From Nageia nagi (Eukaryota > Pinophyta), in assembly GCA_050084985.1 (NCBI GenBank), contig JBITNC010000001.1, positions 136,772,001 through 136,836,000 on the forward strand: a stretch of DNA of 64,000 bases, read 5' to 3'. Shown here in pieces: positions 24,060 through 36,200 of the stretch (positions are counted from its first letter, which is position 1; each line of letters starts with the position of its first letter). Below the pieces are notes generated by a model. It saw nothing but the letters and a program-made list of their open reading frames with translations. It was not told where the DNA came from and made no database searches. A program made the translations under genes and the position numbers.

Positions 24060-25560
24060 AGACTACATATAAAAAAAAAGAGAAGCCCTACTACGACTCA
24101 AGAATCCATAATTGAGAGGCAATTGAATGAGCTCATTTAGGCCATCCATAAAATTATGGGAGTTATCACTACCATATAGAAGCAAATGAACATCATCCAC
24201 AAATAACTTAGAGGTCAAGAAGAGCCAAAGAGTCACATTAGCCCCCCACATCCTATCTCATATGACGTAAAGGAGCCATAAGAGGATTACATAGCATATC
24301 AAGATATGAGTATGAGGGGATCTAATAATTTACAAGATAGAGAGTCTACTCACCATGGATCCATGGGTCATCCAAAACCCACATATTTGAGATCCCACTC
24401 ACATAGAGCTTCTCAAGGGACTAACCCTCCCATAAGGAGGTTCCTAGAGGAGGATGTTGGGAAGATGGAGGAGTAGCCCACTATCCCCAAGCCTTTCAAA
24501 ACCATGTTTTACAAGAAGTTTGCAGATGAGGCAAAGAATAGGGTTCCTAGTTTACTTGAGCTTAATCAAATTTTTAGGAAGTACTAGATCTAGGATTAAA
24601 GAGAGACATAAACTTCAATAGCTATGTAAATATCCTAGGGTTGTAGGGAAGTAGTTCACACAATCCACATACTTTGAATAGCTCATGGGAAGATAAGAGA
24701 TACTTGCAATAAAATATCAATAAGATTTAGGTACTATTGTATGATGGTAAGAGAATGATGGTTAGGTCTTGGCTACATCAGCTATATGCCTACTTCACCT
24801 TAAGCCCAAATATGGTTAAAGAGGATGCAATTTACTCTACAATGCTACACTTTGAGGGTGATGCCATTGAATGGTGGAAAAATGGAGTAATCATCTAAGA
24901 TTACTCAAACATCACCTCTTTCAATGAGTTTACTAGATAGTTTATGAAGAGGTTCAAGAGAAAAAGGGAGAATGGTTACTTTTGAGACTTAACATCTTTG
25001 AGATAGCATGGATTCATGGATGAATATATATATATTTCAGAACATTACATTCATGATTCATCATATTCTTGAGGAACAGTTGATATTCCTCTTCATAGAG
25101 GATTTATGGATCCATTACAAGGGATGGTCAAGGTATCATCACCAAGGAATCTTGATGATACTATCAGGGCTACATAAAACTTGGAGCCAATCATAAAATC
25201 CCTCAAGGGAGGGCAAATGTACAAGGGGTTGATCATATAGAAGACCTTTGCTAAGAATAAGGAGCCTAGTCGATCCAAATCCTTTCCCCCACCCTAAACA
25301 AAGTAGTTGGGTGCAACTACTCAAAGGATGTTGAGAGAGGAAAGCAAGTGTTTCTATTGTAAGAAGAATTTGGAGCTAGGGTATCCTTGTCAAGGAAAGT
25401 ATAGGTGCACTACATTAAGATATTTTTTGATGAGGAGATGGATGATTCAAATTTGGATCTTAGCATTGAAATGTTGGATTAGAAAGCACCCAAGGTGAGG
25501 ACACATTGGGGAGTATGATCTCTTCACTCCATGGGGTGAATAAGTACCTCACACTAAAGG
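24060..25560 (+). pseudogene. Gag of the outer gypsy element
   Basis: The + strand contains, in shifting frames, a Pro-rich start, FHDGVKILLW-like capsid residues near 24730-24990 (AMLHFEGDAIEWW and FNEFTRQF-type blocks) and a zinc knuckle KCFYCKKNLELGYPCQGK at about 25348-25400. That knuckle pattern (C-x2-C-x6-GHxC) is typical of Del/Reina/CRM-type and related gypsy gags; here the His is Tyr. Many TAG and TAA stops are present. Confidence 0.75.
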
Positions 25561-25669
25561 TGGTGGGGAAAGCAGGTGGATAGGATGTGATGGTATTTAT
25601 CAATCTAAAGAATCTAAATACTAAGGGATGCAAGGGGTTTAGAGTTTCCAAAACCAATGGAAAACTTAC
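25500..25669 (+). pseudogene. Protease of the outer gypsy element, first part
   Basis: Reads GVNKYLTLKVVGKAGG then DVMVFINLKN, matching 'xxTxRVxGxIxxxxVxxLIDSG' of gypsy proteases. It is cut at 25669 by the inner element and continues at 37930-38160. The Asp-Ser-Gly active site is not recognisable. Confidence 0.6.
25665..25669 (+). other. Target-site duplication CTTAC, left copy
   Basis: CTTAC precedes the TGTATATC start of the inner 5' LTR and recurs exactly at 37930-37934. Confidence 0.93.
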
Positions 25670-26832
25670 TGTATATCTATACATAATAAATTCTTTAATA
25701 AAGCCCCGATGTACTTTAATTTCAATCATGAGTTCATTTTAAGATCCTTGAGAGTTTTTCTAAAGCAAATAAAGCATGTCGGAGCAAAATGATGATGTCA
25801 TGGAAGAAAGGATAGTCACAGTTTTGGTAAAGATCGAGTTTCGGAGATGGTGAGGTTAGCAAGGGGTAATTGAAAAGTTAGAGTCAATGAATAAAGTGCA
25901 CCAGAGTGAAATGATGACATCATAAAAGAAAGGATAATCGCAGTTTTGGAAAAGACTAGGTTTTGGAGGAAGTGAGGTCAGCAAGAGATAATTGAAGAGC
26001 CGAAGTTCGTAAATTAAGTGTTCCAAAAGTAAAGTGTTCTAGAATAAAATGATGATGTCACAAAGGAAAAGATAGTCACATTTTTAGCAAGAAATAGATC
26101 CTAGAGGAGGTGATACCTACAAAATGCAGAATCTTAGTTTTGAGAAGACGTTACCTTCCATGACCTTCTCAATTTTGTAACATTCGGACAAGTGGCATAT
26201 ATAGATGATGATAGTTAGAAGTGGCCAGAATCTTGAGGCTATTTTTTGTAACCGTTCTATTTTCATTTTCTTGTAACTATTATTTTTTCAATATAAGTGT
26301 ATGAAAATAAAGTGAAGAGAGGTCGAAAGCCCTAGTTTTGCTCTTTACATTTGTTCTCTAAGATCGATAGTTTTTATCAGTAATATGATATCATCTTGAC
26401 CTTTCTTATCTAGCACTTGTAATTGTTATCCTTAATTAGGTTACATTATGGTAGCTTGGCATTTTTCCTTAATGATAATTATGATCTGTTAGCATAATTG
26501 TGTCTACATACATGGTAGAGGAAAGCTGGAAAACTACTAGAGAGTGAGAGCTTGTACTGTAGCTGCTACACTAGATTCAGGCCAAGGTTTCACACCCTAT
26601 GAAAGCCTATGCTAAACTAGTGATTCACCTTTACTTTCTCTCTTGTTACCCTAAGCCCTTTGCTTAAATTCTTTGCACTCTACTCCTTTTATTTTCTTTC
26701 TTGTTACTTCTCTTATACCTAATAGATAAGGAATCGGCCTTCTCTGGAGATCAGACTATCACCATAGTCTGTTCTTGATTTACTTTGGTTGAGATTGTTC
26801 ATGGCACATATATTACTCAATCCTAATCAATA
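25670..26832 (+). repeat. 5' LTR of the inner Tat-like element
   Basis: Starts TGTATATCTATACATAA and ends CCTAATCAATA (CA mutated to TA). It contains three tandem segments carrying TGATGTCA or TGACATCA (25793, 25915, 26053). In a sample of about 190 bases near the start it differs from the 3' LTR at roughly one base in ten, nearly all transitions. A possible TATA box (CAATATAAG, about 26289) lies in a stretch missing from the 3' LTR. Confidence 0.95.
25793..26060 (+). promoter_or_regulatory. Three CRE/as-1-like palindrome remnants in the 5' LTR
   Basis: TGATGTCA at 25793-25800, TGACATCA at 25915-25922 and TGATGTCA at 26053-26060 lie 122 and 138 bp apart, each in a repeated segment. In the 3' LTR the same three positions all read TGACATCA. 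The simplest ancestor is TGACGTCA, the bZIP (TGA/CREB-type) site, with its CpG deaminated on either strand. A promoter-enhancer role is inferred from the motif and its LTR location. Confidence 0.6.
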
Positions 26833-26843
26833 GTATTTCTTTT

Positions 26844-26860
26844 TGGCATGCCTGGTGGGA
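26844..26860 (+). other. Putative primer-binding site
   Basis: TGGCATGCCTGGTGGGA begins 11 bases after the 5' LTR end. It starts with TGG, as a tRNA 3' CCA complement must, and is in the expected place. I do not assign the tRNA. Confidence 0.6.
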
Positions 26861-26980
26861 CACAAAGAAACTTATTGGTGACTCTGCTGAAGCACTATCT
26901 ATGGTATGTATTAAAGTATATTGTTTGTAAATATCATATGTGCTTTTGAACCTTTTATTTTCTTTTGCAATCTAGAGTTT

Positions 26981-28560
26981 ATGTGGACTAGATCTAGAAC
27001 CAAAGTAGCAAAAGAAGCACTAGATTTTAGAATGTTTGATGCTCCTAAGAGAAAGACCTTGATCAAGTCCAAGTCTCTGAATAGTATCAGCACCCTAAAA
27101 TCCTTTACCAAGCTAGAACCATTCAATCTTCACACCAGAAATACCTCTCCTAAAATGGCTAATCCAGCTTAGAATATTTATCTAGCATGGGACAATGGGG
27201 TACCAATAGCCCTAGCTGTGTTGCATGACATCCTAGCAAATGTTTTCAAAACCCTTCTAGAGTTTGATGCAACTTTAGAAAAAATGGCTTATGAGCATTA
27301 TGTTGATGTAGCTAGCCTAGCTAAGATTCATAATATTCAACATGAAGATGTCATGATGAGTTTATTAGCTCAGTCTTTCAAAGGAAAGGTCCTAGATTAG
27401 TACAGGGGCCTTCCTAATAGATTTATAACCACTTGGGCTCAATTGGCAGAGCCCTTTATCTTGGAATTTAATGAATTAGGAGATCCTTTTTCTCTATTAA
27501 CATAGTTCACTTCAATCAAAAGATATGAGCAACAAAATATCCCTGATTTCAACATTAGATTCCAAAAAACTTGGATGAGAGTCCCAATGCCAGTCAGGCC
27601 TCAGCAATTTCAAGCCCTAATGTATTACTTAAGAGCCTTTCCTCTGGATCTCTCTTTGCAAATCCAAAATTCCAGAGTAAATACTTTCCCGAAGGTCCAT
27701 AGACAAGTAGTATATGCTGAAGCCTATCTTATTTCAATAGGAAAATTGCCAAGTCGCATGCTAATGCCTTATTTTCCAGTAACCACCCAAAAGCAAATTT
27801 TGAGACCTCAAGTAGTTAGTTTGGCTCCACCTCTAGCCAGTATTCCTGCCCCTATTCAATAGTGGCCATCAACCTTGCCAGTCCCTAGAGCTCCCTTAGC
27901 CTTACCAACCCCTTCTTAGCCTAATATGAATCAAGGGGTAGCTTCATCGATAGAGATTTAGGAACTGTAAAATTTGTGTAGGAATATGGAAAATCAAATT
28001 ACCATTCTAAGCAGGCAAAGTAATGTAAGAAGATATCCTTATCCTGCTATAGAAAAGGCTCAGCATGTGTTAAATGAGGATGTAGACCAAGCTTCCTCTT
28101 CTAGGTCAGCCACTGGTTTGTGTTTGGCCTGCAATGATGCTCATGAATAAACAACATGTCCTATTTACCAATACCAAGAGTATTTATCAAGAAGTGGGGG
28201 TATTCCTCCACTTGGTGTAGCTGGCAACATGAACCAAGATGTGAACCTGATGAATTTTGCACCAGTGGATATAGGAGTTTTTGCTATGGAAACAAGATCA
28301 GGGAAAAAACCCCTAGTCTCTAGTATTCTAGAAAGAAAAGTTGAATCCCAAAAGAGTTTCGGTTTAGTGATTCCTAAAAAGTAAGATGCAATTTTTGGTT
28401 CTAAGGAAAAGACCCTAGAAAAGGAAATAGTTTCCCAAAAATTCTCATTTCTGGAAACCAAACCGACACCTAAAGCCAGTGATCAAAATCTCCAGAAGTT
28501 AAGGTTCCATTCACTCACCAAGCATCAGAGAAAAGATGATACTCTATAGCTTTAGGAAAG
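26981..28560 (+). pseudogene. Gag of the inner Tat-like element
   Basis: One frame begins with the ATG at 26981 (WTRSRTK). It carries the gag capsid block around 27400-27720 (YRGLPNRFITTWAQLAEPFI, then RYEQQNIPDFNIRFQKTW), a Pro-rich stretch near 27820-27910, and a zinc-knuckle-like C-LA-C-x3-H-x4-C at 28121-28160. A Lys/Glu-rich tail leads into protease. Stops are TAG or TAA at places such as 27170, 27400 and 27860; there is no frame change. In an active element gag would assemble particles around the RNA. The N-terminal start is chosen from position after the primer site. Confidence 0.85.
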
Positions 28561-28699
28561 ATTTACTGACAAATTTAGAAATAAAATTGGTGAACCTTTG
28601 GCTATCCTAGAGTTCAAAATTATGGTGGAGCTAAAGAGAACTACAGCAAGAGTGTCCTTGTTTGAAGCTTTAAAAATTCTTGGGCAAATTGATTTACTG

Positions 28700-29110
28700 A
28701 AAACGTCTCTTATAGCATTGAATGAAGGAATGGAAAGAGTGCTTAATCTTTTTGAGACATTGAAATATCCAGGGATGGGAAAGAACAAACCTTCAACATT
28801 TTATATGACTCTAGAAATCAAGGATATGTACTTCATAATTGTCTGGTTGATGCTGGGGTAGCTACTATTGTGATGCCTAAAGCAGTGTGCGATGTGATGG
28901 GGTTGCCTATGATAAGAACATCCACCAGAGTACTACAACTAGATTCCACACCTGTCAAAATAGTAGGAGTGATCAAAGATATAGTCCTAAAAATACATAA
29001 GTTTCCCTCTATAATTATTACTTAAGAAGTTGTAGTTGTTGAGCTACCCCCTTTCTTTGGGCTATGTCTGTCTAGAGAATTTACAGCTAAAATAAGGGGT
29101 TATCTAGCAA
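28700..29110 (+). pseudogene. Aspartic protease of the inner element
   Basis: NCLVDAGVATIVMPKAVCDV at about 28837-28900 is the active-site block, with D-A-G where retrotransposons have D-S/T-G. VKIVGVIKDIVLKIHKFP and ELPPFFGLCLSREFTAKI follow and match gypsy protease endings. A one-base shift near 28830 separates it from the gag frame; I see no slippery site, so an indel is more likely than programmed frameshifting. Confidence 0.8.
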
Positions 29111-29379
29111 TGGAATACACCCATTATTTGATCCCTTGTGGAAATAAGAGGGTAAGATTGAATAATGAGGAAATTTTTGAGTTTCACATAGAGAAAAAGG
29201 AGGAGGTTTGTGCAATCTTTGGTGAATTAGAAGAATCAGAAGAATTGCTGGAAGAACTGCAAACTGAAGACCCTTGTAGTATGAGTATGCTCAACACTAT
29301 CTACGACCTAGAGCTTGGAAATTATTGTTTAGTAGAATCAGAATCTTTCATCCCAGAACTCATAAGGGAAGATTTCTAG

Positions 29380-29850
29380 AGAAATGAAATTTGGGAGATG
29401 TCTTTTGATGGGGCAAAATCCAAAAATGGATCCAGAGCTGGAATTATCCTGACCAACCCAACTGGTAAGGTACATAAATTTTCTTTTAGAATCACCTGGT
29501 TATGTTCCAATAATGCAGTAGAATATGAAGCTCTTTGACTTGGACTAGAACAAGCCATCAAAATGAAAATTTAGTGTTTAAAGATCGAAGGGGATTCAGA
29601 GTTGATCATGAAATAGGTGACAGGTAAATGTTCAGTCAAGCATCATTATTTGAAATTTTACAGGAATCAGGTTTGGGATCTATTTGAGCATTTCAAAGCA
29701 TTACATATTCAGTATATCCCAAGGAGATTCAACCAAGAAGCTGACACCTTAGCACAAATGGGAGCCAATTTTGATTTGACCAATGACTGGTTTCAGAGGA
29801 AGGGTGTTCAACTCATTTTCAGGCCATCAACTTTGGATAATGATTCCTTT
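29380..29850 (+). pseudogene. Archaeal-type RNase H placed before RT
   Basis: Residues EMSFDGAKSKNGSRAGIIL, NNAVEYEALCLGLEQAIKMK-like, KIEGDSELIMK and RFNQEADTLAQMGANF match the RNase HI fold, with all expected acidic positions present (D of FDG, E of EYEA, D of GDS, D of EAD). It is in the same frame as the following RT. Two TAG and one TGA stop interrupt it. Known: Tat-lineage elements carry this domain as a second RNase H, usually after the original one. Here it lies between protease and RT, and a separate RNase H still follows RT. Confidence 0.88.
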
Positions 29851-30269
29851 TGGTAGGTGTTCCAGGATGAGGCTCAAATTAACCAATTTTTATTACAACA
29901 AACTGTATGTCATGCAGTAGGTGAAGAGGACTCCAAAGTTTTCCAGGACCAAGACATAATTTAGCTAAACAATAATAAAATCTCTAAGGATTTGATTCCA
30001 TTCAAAGGATTATTTGATAGGAGTGACCAAGTAAAAAGAAGAGGTATGAATATAAACCTAGATAACTATAAAGAACATGAAGTTTTTCCAAGTAAGTCAT
30101 TAAAAATTGGTATATCTAATACTCCAGAATAGATTCAGGAAATTGTACAATTATGCAAAACATATGTTGATGTTATTACTTAGTCTTATGATGATTTAAA
30201 GGTTTTTGATAGATTAGTGATATAGCATACAATTGAGTTGATAGATGATGCTAAACTAGTTAGACAAAA

Positions 30270-31420
30270 ATAAAGACCAGTAAACCCTAAGATTGAAGTT
30301 GCCATGAAGCAGGAGGTTCTTAAATTGTACAAGGCTAGGATAATTTATCCCATCAAGCATTCCACTTGGGTAGCTAATCTTGTGCCTGTCCAGAAGAAAA
30401 ATGGTGATATAAGGTTATGTGTGGATTTTTGGGGCTTAAACAAAGTATCTTTGAAAGATCACTATCCCTTACTGCCAATGGAATAGATACTAAATACTAT
30501 AGCTGGTGCCAAAAAGTTCTCTTTGATAGATGGTTTCTTCGGGTACAATTAGGTTTGGGTCTGAAATGAAGATCAATTTAAAATAGCTTTTACAACTAAA
30601 TGGGGCACATTTGCTTTTCAGAGAATGCCTTTCGAACTATCTAATGTAGGAGTTACTTTCCAAAGAGCTATGGATCATTCCTTCAGAGAGTTAGTAAACA
30701 AGAGTGTATTGGTGTATCTTGATGATATTACTATTTTCTCACATGACAAAAATTTACATGTTCAACACCTGGAGCATGCCTTCATCAAATGTAAAAGGTA
30801 TGGCATATCTTTGAACCCTAAAAAGTCAATTTTTGCAGTAGATGAGGGAAAATTACTGGGTCATGTTATTTCAAAAGAAGGTTGGGCTATTGATTCGGAT
30901 AGGATTAAAGTGATAAATGACTTAGTTCTTCCATCCAATAAGAAGTCCCTACAATCCTTTCTTGGTCAGATTAATTTTGTCAGGAGATTCATTCAAGATT
31001 TCTCAAGTATTATCAAACCCATCACCTGGATGTTAAAAAAAGATACTCCTTTTGTGTGGACTAAAGAAGGTAAAGAAGCTTTTCAAAAAATCAAGGCGGT
31101 AATTACTAAAGCTCCTGTACTAAGAAACCCAGACTTTAGCAAAGAGTTTATTCTGTATGCTTATGGTTCTGATACCAATGTAGCAGTTGTCTTAACATAG
31201 AGGTATGAAAGAAATGAAGAATACCCTATTGCATTTTTCAGTCAAACCTTGAGTAATTGTGAGGAAAAGTACACATTTATTGAAATAAGTGTTGGCAATT
31301 CTTAAAGCTCTTAGTAAATTGAAGCATTATGTAGCTCAGAGTAAGGTTTTGATCCTAACCATTCATCCAAATGTTAGATCTTACATTATGCAGGGAGAAA
31401 TTGGGGAAGGAAGACCCAGT
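30270..31420 (+). pseudogene. Reverse transcriptase and RNase H of the inner element
   Basis: RT starts near VNPKIEVAMKQEVLKLYKAR. The palm has GDIRLCVDFWGLNKVSLKDH, then RMPFELSNVGVTFQRAMDH and an intact VYLDDITIFS (about 30712-30741), with the thumb IKVINDLVLPSNKKSLQSFL and a WT block following. RNase H starts DFSKEFILYAYGSDTNVAVV near 31130 and, after a TAG and a frame change near 31290, continues as ILKALSKLKHYVAQSK. RT copies element RNA to cDNA in cytoplasmic particles. Stops at 30484, 30550 and 31198 are TAG; 30562 is TGA. Confidence 0.93.
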
Positions 31421-31699
31421 TAGATTTTGAAAATCCTCAAGTATGATGTAGAGATTTGACCTACCAAGCTCATAAAAGGAAGAGTGCTTTATCAGCAACT
31501 TGTGAAATCCATGCCATCAGATGAAGGGATGATATGTTTTATCGAACAAGAAACCCCAAAGCCAGGATATGAGAACACAATAGATGATTGGATGGATCAA
31601 TTAAGCAGATATTTTGAGTCTAGGAAGCTCCTTGTTAACATGAATACATCCCAAAGGAGGTAGTTCAGAATACACACTCAAAATTACACAGAGATAGAT

Positions 31700-32860
31700 C
31701 AAGTACTGTATAGAAGGAATCATGATGGTGTTTTGTTGAGATGCATACCCATGATAAAGATAGCAAAGCTGATTGAAGAATTTCATTCTAGAATATCTGG
31801 AGGTCATTATTCAGGATACACAATGGTGAGTAAGATCATCCAAGCTGGATATTATTGGCCTACTATGTTTAAAGAAGCCTTTACAAAATCCCAGAGCTAT
31901 AAGAAATGTCAAAGATTTGTGGGAAGGAAGAGAAGTGCAACATTACCGTTAGAACCAATTCAAGCCAAAGAACCTTTTCAACAATGGGGGTTGGATTTTA
32001 TTGGAGTTATTAATCCCAATTCATCATTTGGGCATAAATTCATTCTCACTGCTATAGACGTTTTCACTAGATGGGTAGAAGCAGAGGTTGTAAAGGAAGC
32101 AAATTAGAAGACCATTCTAAAATTTATTGAGAAATTAATCACCGGGTATGGTATTCCCCAAATGATCATTTTAGATAATGGCTTAGCATTTGTGGGGGCA
32201 AAGGTTATTGATTTTGCCATGAGGTTTGGTATCTATTGGAAGATGTCTTCAAATTATTACCCTCAGGGTAATGGGTTGGCTGAGTCTACAAATAAGAATC
32301 TGATCTGAATTCTCAAAAGAATAGTGGAAGATAATCCCCAGACTTAGCATGAAAAGCTCAATTGGGCGTTGTGGGTAGACAAGATCACAGTTAAGCTAGC
32401 TATTAAGGCCAGCCTATATACATTAGTGTACGGTAAAAGGGCTATATTACCAAGTCATTTTGAGCTTCCAGCTTTGAAAATTTTATAGGAGTATGGGGAA
32501 GATTTTGAACCACTACAAGTCCACATGAACGCATTATTACACTTAGAAGAACTCCGAAATCAATCATATCAAAATTTGCAAAATAGAAATGAAATAGTTA
32601 AGAAATGGTTTGATAACTGAAAAGCCACTCTGAAAAATTTTAATGAGGGAGATCTGGTATTGAAATGGGATGAGGATAGAGCTAAGGTAGGGAAACATAA
32701 AAATTTTGAGTCCTTATGGTCTAGACCTTACATGATAGCCAGATGCATGGGAAAAAACTCATTTGAAATAGAAAAATTGAATGGGTGGTGGCTGCTGATC
32801 TTGGTAAATGGGCAGCATTTAAAGCATTATAAACCTGCATGTGCAGGAGATTGATCGAAA
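31700..32860 (+). pseudogene. Integrase of the inner element
   Basis: The HHCC start reads FHSRISGGHYSGYTM, GYYWPTMFKEA and KKCQRF, but the first Cys is Ser. The core has PFQQWGLDFIGVINPNSSFG, ILDNGLAFVGAK and YYPQGNGLAESTNK, so D, D and E of the catalytic triad are all present. The C-terminal part includes NFNEGDLVLKWDEDRAKVGK and ARCMGKNSFEIEKLNG. Stops near 32105, 32307, 32347 and 32488 break it. The frame closes at about 32854, well before the 3' LTR. Confidence 0.92.
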
Positions 32861-33261
32861 GAAAGGATATGATTTTATACACATTGTAAATAGCGTGTTG
32901 TGTTCATTTATTTTAAGTAAGTGTGATTATTGTTTATCATTTAATAGCAATGAAATATTAATGGGAATAACATATTTGCGCTGATAAAATTGGAGTTTTT
33001 GAGAAAATTAGCAGTATCAAATCTCAAGATTTCCAAGAAAATCATGAAAGATCAGACCTATTATAAATGAAAGTACTGATGGAGTTATTTCACACAAGTA
33101 AAAGGTGGTGCATTAACCCTTGAAGTTGATTTTAAAAGGGCCAAAGGTGATTCATTTCAAATTCACCTAAACTTCAAATTCATGAGAGAGCTAAAGATCA
33201 AAAGGTAAGAAGCACAGAATATTGTTGATAGTGATCAGAGTAAGCAAAGTATTTCAAAATA

Positions 33262-36200
33262 TTGAGCATGGCCCCCCCTCAAACCAAAGTCATTAAAGGA
33301 GTTATTGATTCAATGGAGTTGCTACAAGACACCAAAATAATAGCTCAAAACAAAAATCCTAAGGGCACAGCTGAAGGAAAGTGCCCAAATTTTAGCTTTA
33401 ACCATGTTGCACATGCTCCCATGGGGTCGAGGTTAATGTATTTCATTCCCCATAGATGCCTTCTAGCCCCTAAGTTGGTAGATTTAGTAAAAAGGGGGTT
33501 TGATGCTACCTCGAGGACTATCAAAAATCCTCTTGGTAAAATTGTTCTCAGCCTAGATACCCCTTCAATTGTAAAAGCTTTCAACCCACCGCCACCTCAA
33601 TCCACTCCCATGGCAATGAATTGGGATACAAGGCCAAGTGCTAAATTGAAAACAAATCTTCTAGCTTGGCTAAACAAGAATGCAAAGGGTGCAATGAGTT
33701 TCAAAGAGGTCCCTCAGTCAGAAGTCTTGCTAGCCAATTTTAACACACATGCTCAGTTGTTACTATCCATGTTGTTAATTACTGTAGGAGAGCAATCTGA
33801 CAAATATATTTCTTTGAGCAAGCTAACCATAGCATATCTGATATCCCACCCAGATCCCTCATTATTTATAACTGGTTAGTTGCTATTTCAAATGGGATCT
33901 CTGAGCAATTACGAAGAATAAAGGAAGGTTCCCATTTTGCTTTTGTCTCATACCTAATTTGGTTATTCATTCATCAAAATTCTGATTATTTTTTTTAAAT
34001 GACCCTGAATAAGCAAAGTGAGGATGGGTCCCTCAAATCTATAGATAAATGGACTAAAGAGGTTAGAACGGGGAGCTGATTATTACAATTTTGTAGAGCA
34101 TTTTTTATTTCTAGCAATGAGTTTAATGGCTCTCACAATCCTAAGATTATCGGTAGCCTCCCAACTATACCTTAGGATGCCACATGGCGAGACAGGAGAT
34201 TAGTTTTTTACTGAGGAGGGGACTTTCATAAGGTTGTACAATTTTTTGGGGGCTCCATTTTTGCTACCTATTCATGTCATAGATTGGGTTTTTAGCATGG
34301 AGTTCACCAGGTAGATAGACTACATAGATGCTAAGTACGGGATAGCAACGAAGAAGAGGGTCACTTATAGCCTCCCACTTAGAGTCCATGATTTGGTGTT
34401 GCAGAGTAGGGGCAGAAGTGAGGGTCTAGAACAAAACCTTCTGGTGCTAAGACTTAAAAAAATAAACTAATTTTTGTTGTATGACCTAAAGGATATTTTT
34501 AGTAAGAAGTTGAGAAGCTAGCCTAATCCTTCGAGCTTCAAGGCATATATAAGGCCAGAGTTTGAGCAGTGGAGAAATATAGCAAGTGAATACCGGATGA
34601 TGCCCTGAAACTTGCTTTTAAAATATTTATTGCCTCCATGGATGAGATTTTATGAGAAGAAAGCCAATTTTAACCCTAAGATGAACTCCATATCAAAAGC
34701 ATCCTTGACTACCCTGAGGAGTCAGAATTGGAGTGAAGAGAAAATTGCAGCATTTGTATGATACAGAGTTGAGTCTGAAAATAAGCTTTCCCCTTTGGAG
34801 CCTAATTTGGATGACAAATTTGAGGAGATGTGGTAGATTGAGCATCCTATGGATGTCTCATCATATGATTCTTTAGCAAGTTTTGGTGGAGAGGAGCAGC
34901 AATAACAGTCAAAGGTAGCTCAAGCCCCTATCCTCGAAGAGCAAGTTAGTGAAGAAGCCAGAGAGACTGCTCTGAAGACTTCCTAAGAAGTGGGAAAAAA
35001 GTAGGGGAAAGTCTATACAACAAAGAGAAAGGCCACAAAAGCTCCTTAGTCACCAAAGAAAAGAAAGAGCTCCACTCCCATAGGTACGCTTTCTTCTCTT
35101 ATTCCTCCTCCTATCTCTATTATTTCTTCTGGTCTCTTGGCAATTATTCCACCTCCGGTAGTCACCCCCATTTCATCTTATTCACCTTCCATCGCTGTTT
35201 CTTCATCTCCACCATCACCAACCCTTCCACCAATTCCTAATTTGCCACCACCATTCACATGGTCTAAACCCACTTCCTTTTCATCAGTTCCCCTCATCAC
35301 TCCCCCCATCGATGTCATTTTCGTACCATCATCACCTCTATCATCCACTCCAAAGCTATCTATACTCGCACCCATCAGTAGCAATGTCTCTAGCCCTAGT
35401 CAAGCCAACCCTATTACACCAGTTTAGTATGTGGTACCCTCTTCCACACCAGAGCTAAGCATGGCCTCCCCATTCATCACAATATCTAGTTAGTAGGTGT
35501 CAATGAGTGGGATCATGGAGTAGTACAAGCAAGTGAAGTAGAATCAGGAAGCCTAGATGCAGAAGCAAATGCAAAAAATCTTAGCACGTGATAATCTGGT
35601 GAGGCTCTAGACATCTGTGGATGCAAAAAGTAGAGTTTTGGAGGTTGCTATTGTCCAAGATCCTCAAGAGGGGCAAAGCGATTTATCTGCAATGAACACC
35701 TGGGTAAGGATAGATACTAAGAGCATATCCCAGAGTGATAAGAATGAGCTATTACAAATAGTTATGGACTTAAATATTTCTAAACTGACCAAATTAGAGG
35801 TCAAATATAATAAGCTTCAGAAGGTAAATGAAGCAACAATTAAATTCTCAACAGCTAAAATTAAAAGCCATAGATAATAATATAGTTGCTCTCAGAGCAA
35901 GCTTAGCTGCTACCCTGATTGCAGATAGCCTAGCAAAGAAAGATGTTGTCATAGCATAGAAGGACATGGAAATTGCAACCAAAGTAGCTCAAGTAGCAGC
36001 AAGAGAGACAATAATTGGCAATTTAAATGCCAACATTGCATAGATGCAGTTGAATTTGAATGTTAATAAGGTTGATAGAAATTTTTTGATCAAAATAAAA
36101 GAAAAATTCTGGGAGCAATTATCCCAAGGATTAAACAATTGATTCAACTCAGAGATCACATTGATCTATGTTTTTCAAAGTTGAAGAAATTAGAGGCAAA

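Noticed and set aside
28825-28840. Programmed ribosomal frameshift between gag and protease
   Set aside because: No slippery heptamer or downstream structure is evident and the change lies inside protease, so an indel is more likely.
33345-33584. Minus-strand frame opposite the start of the extra 3' frame
   Set aside because: A shadow of the longer + strand frame, without motifs.
35178-35384. Glycine-rich open frame on the - strand
   Set aside because: It is the antisense of the Pro/Ser-rich linker of the extra 3' frame; Gly-rich antisense of Pro-rich DNA is expected.
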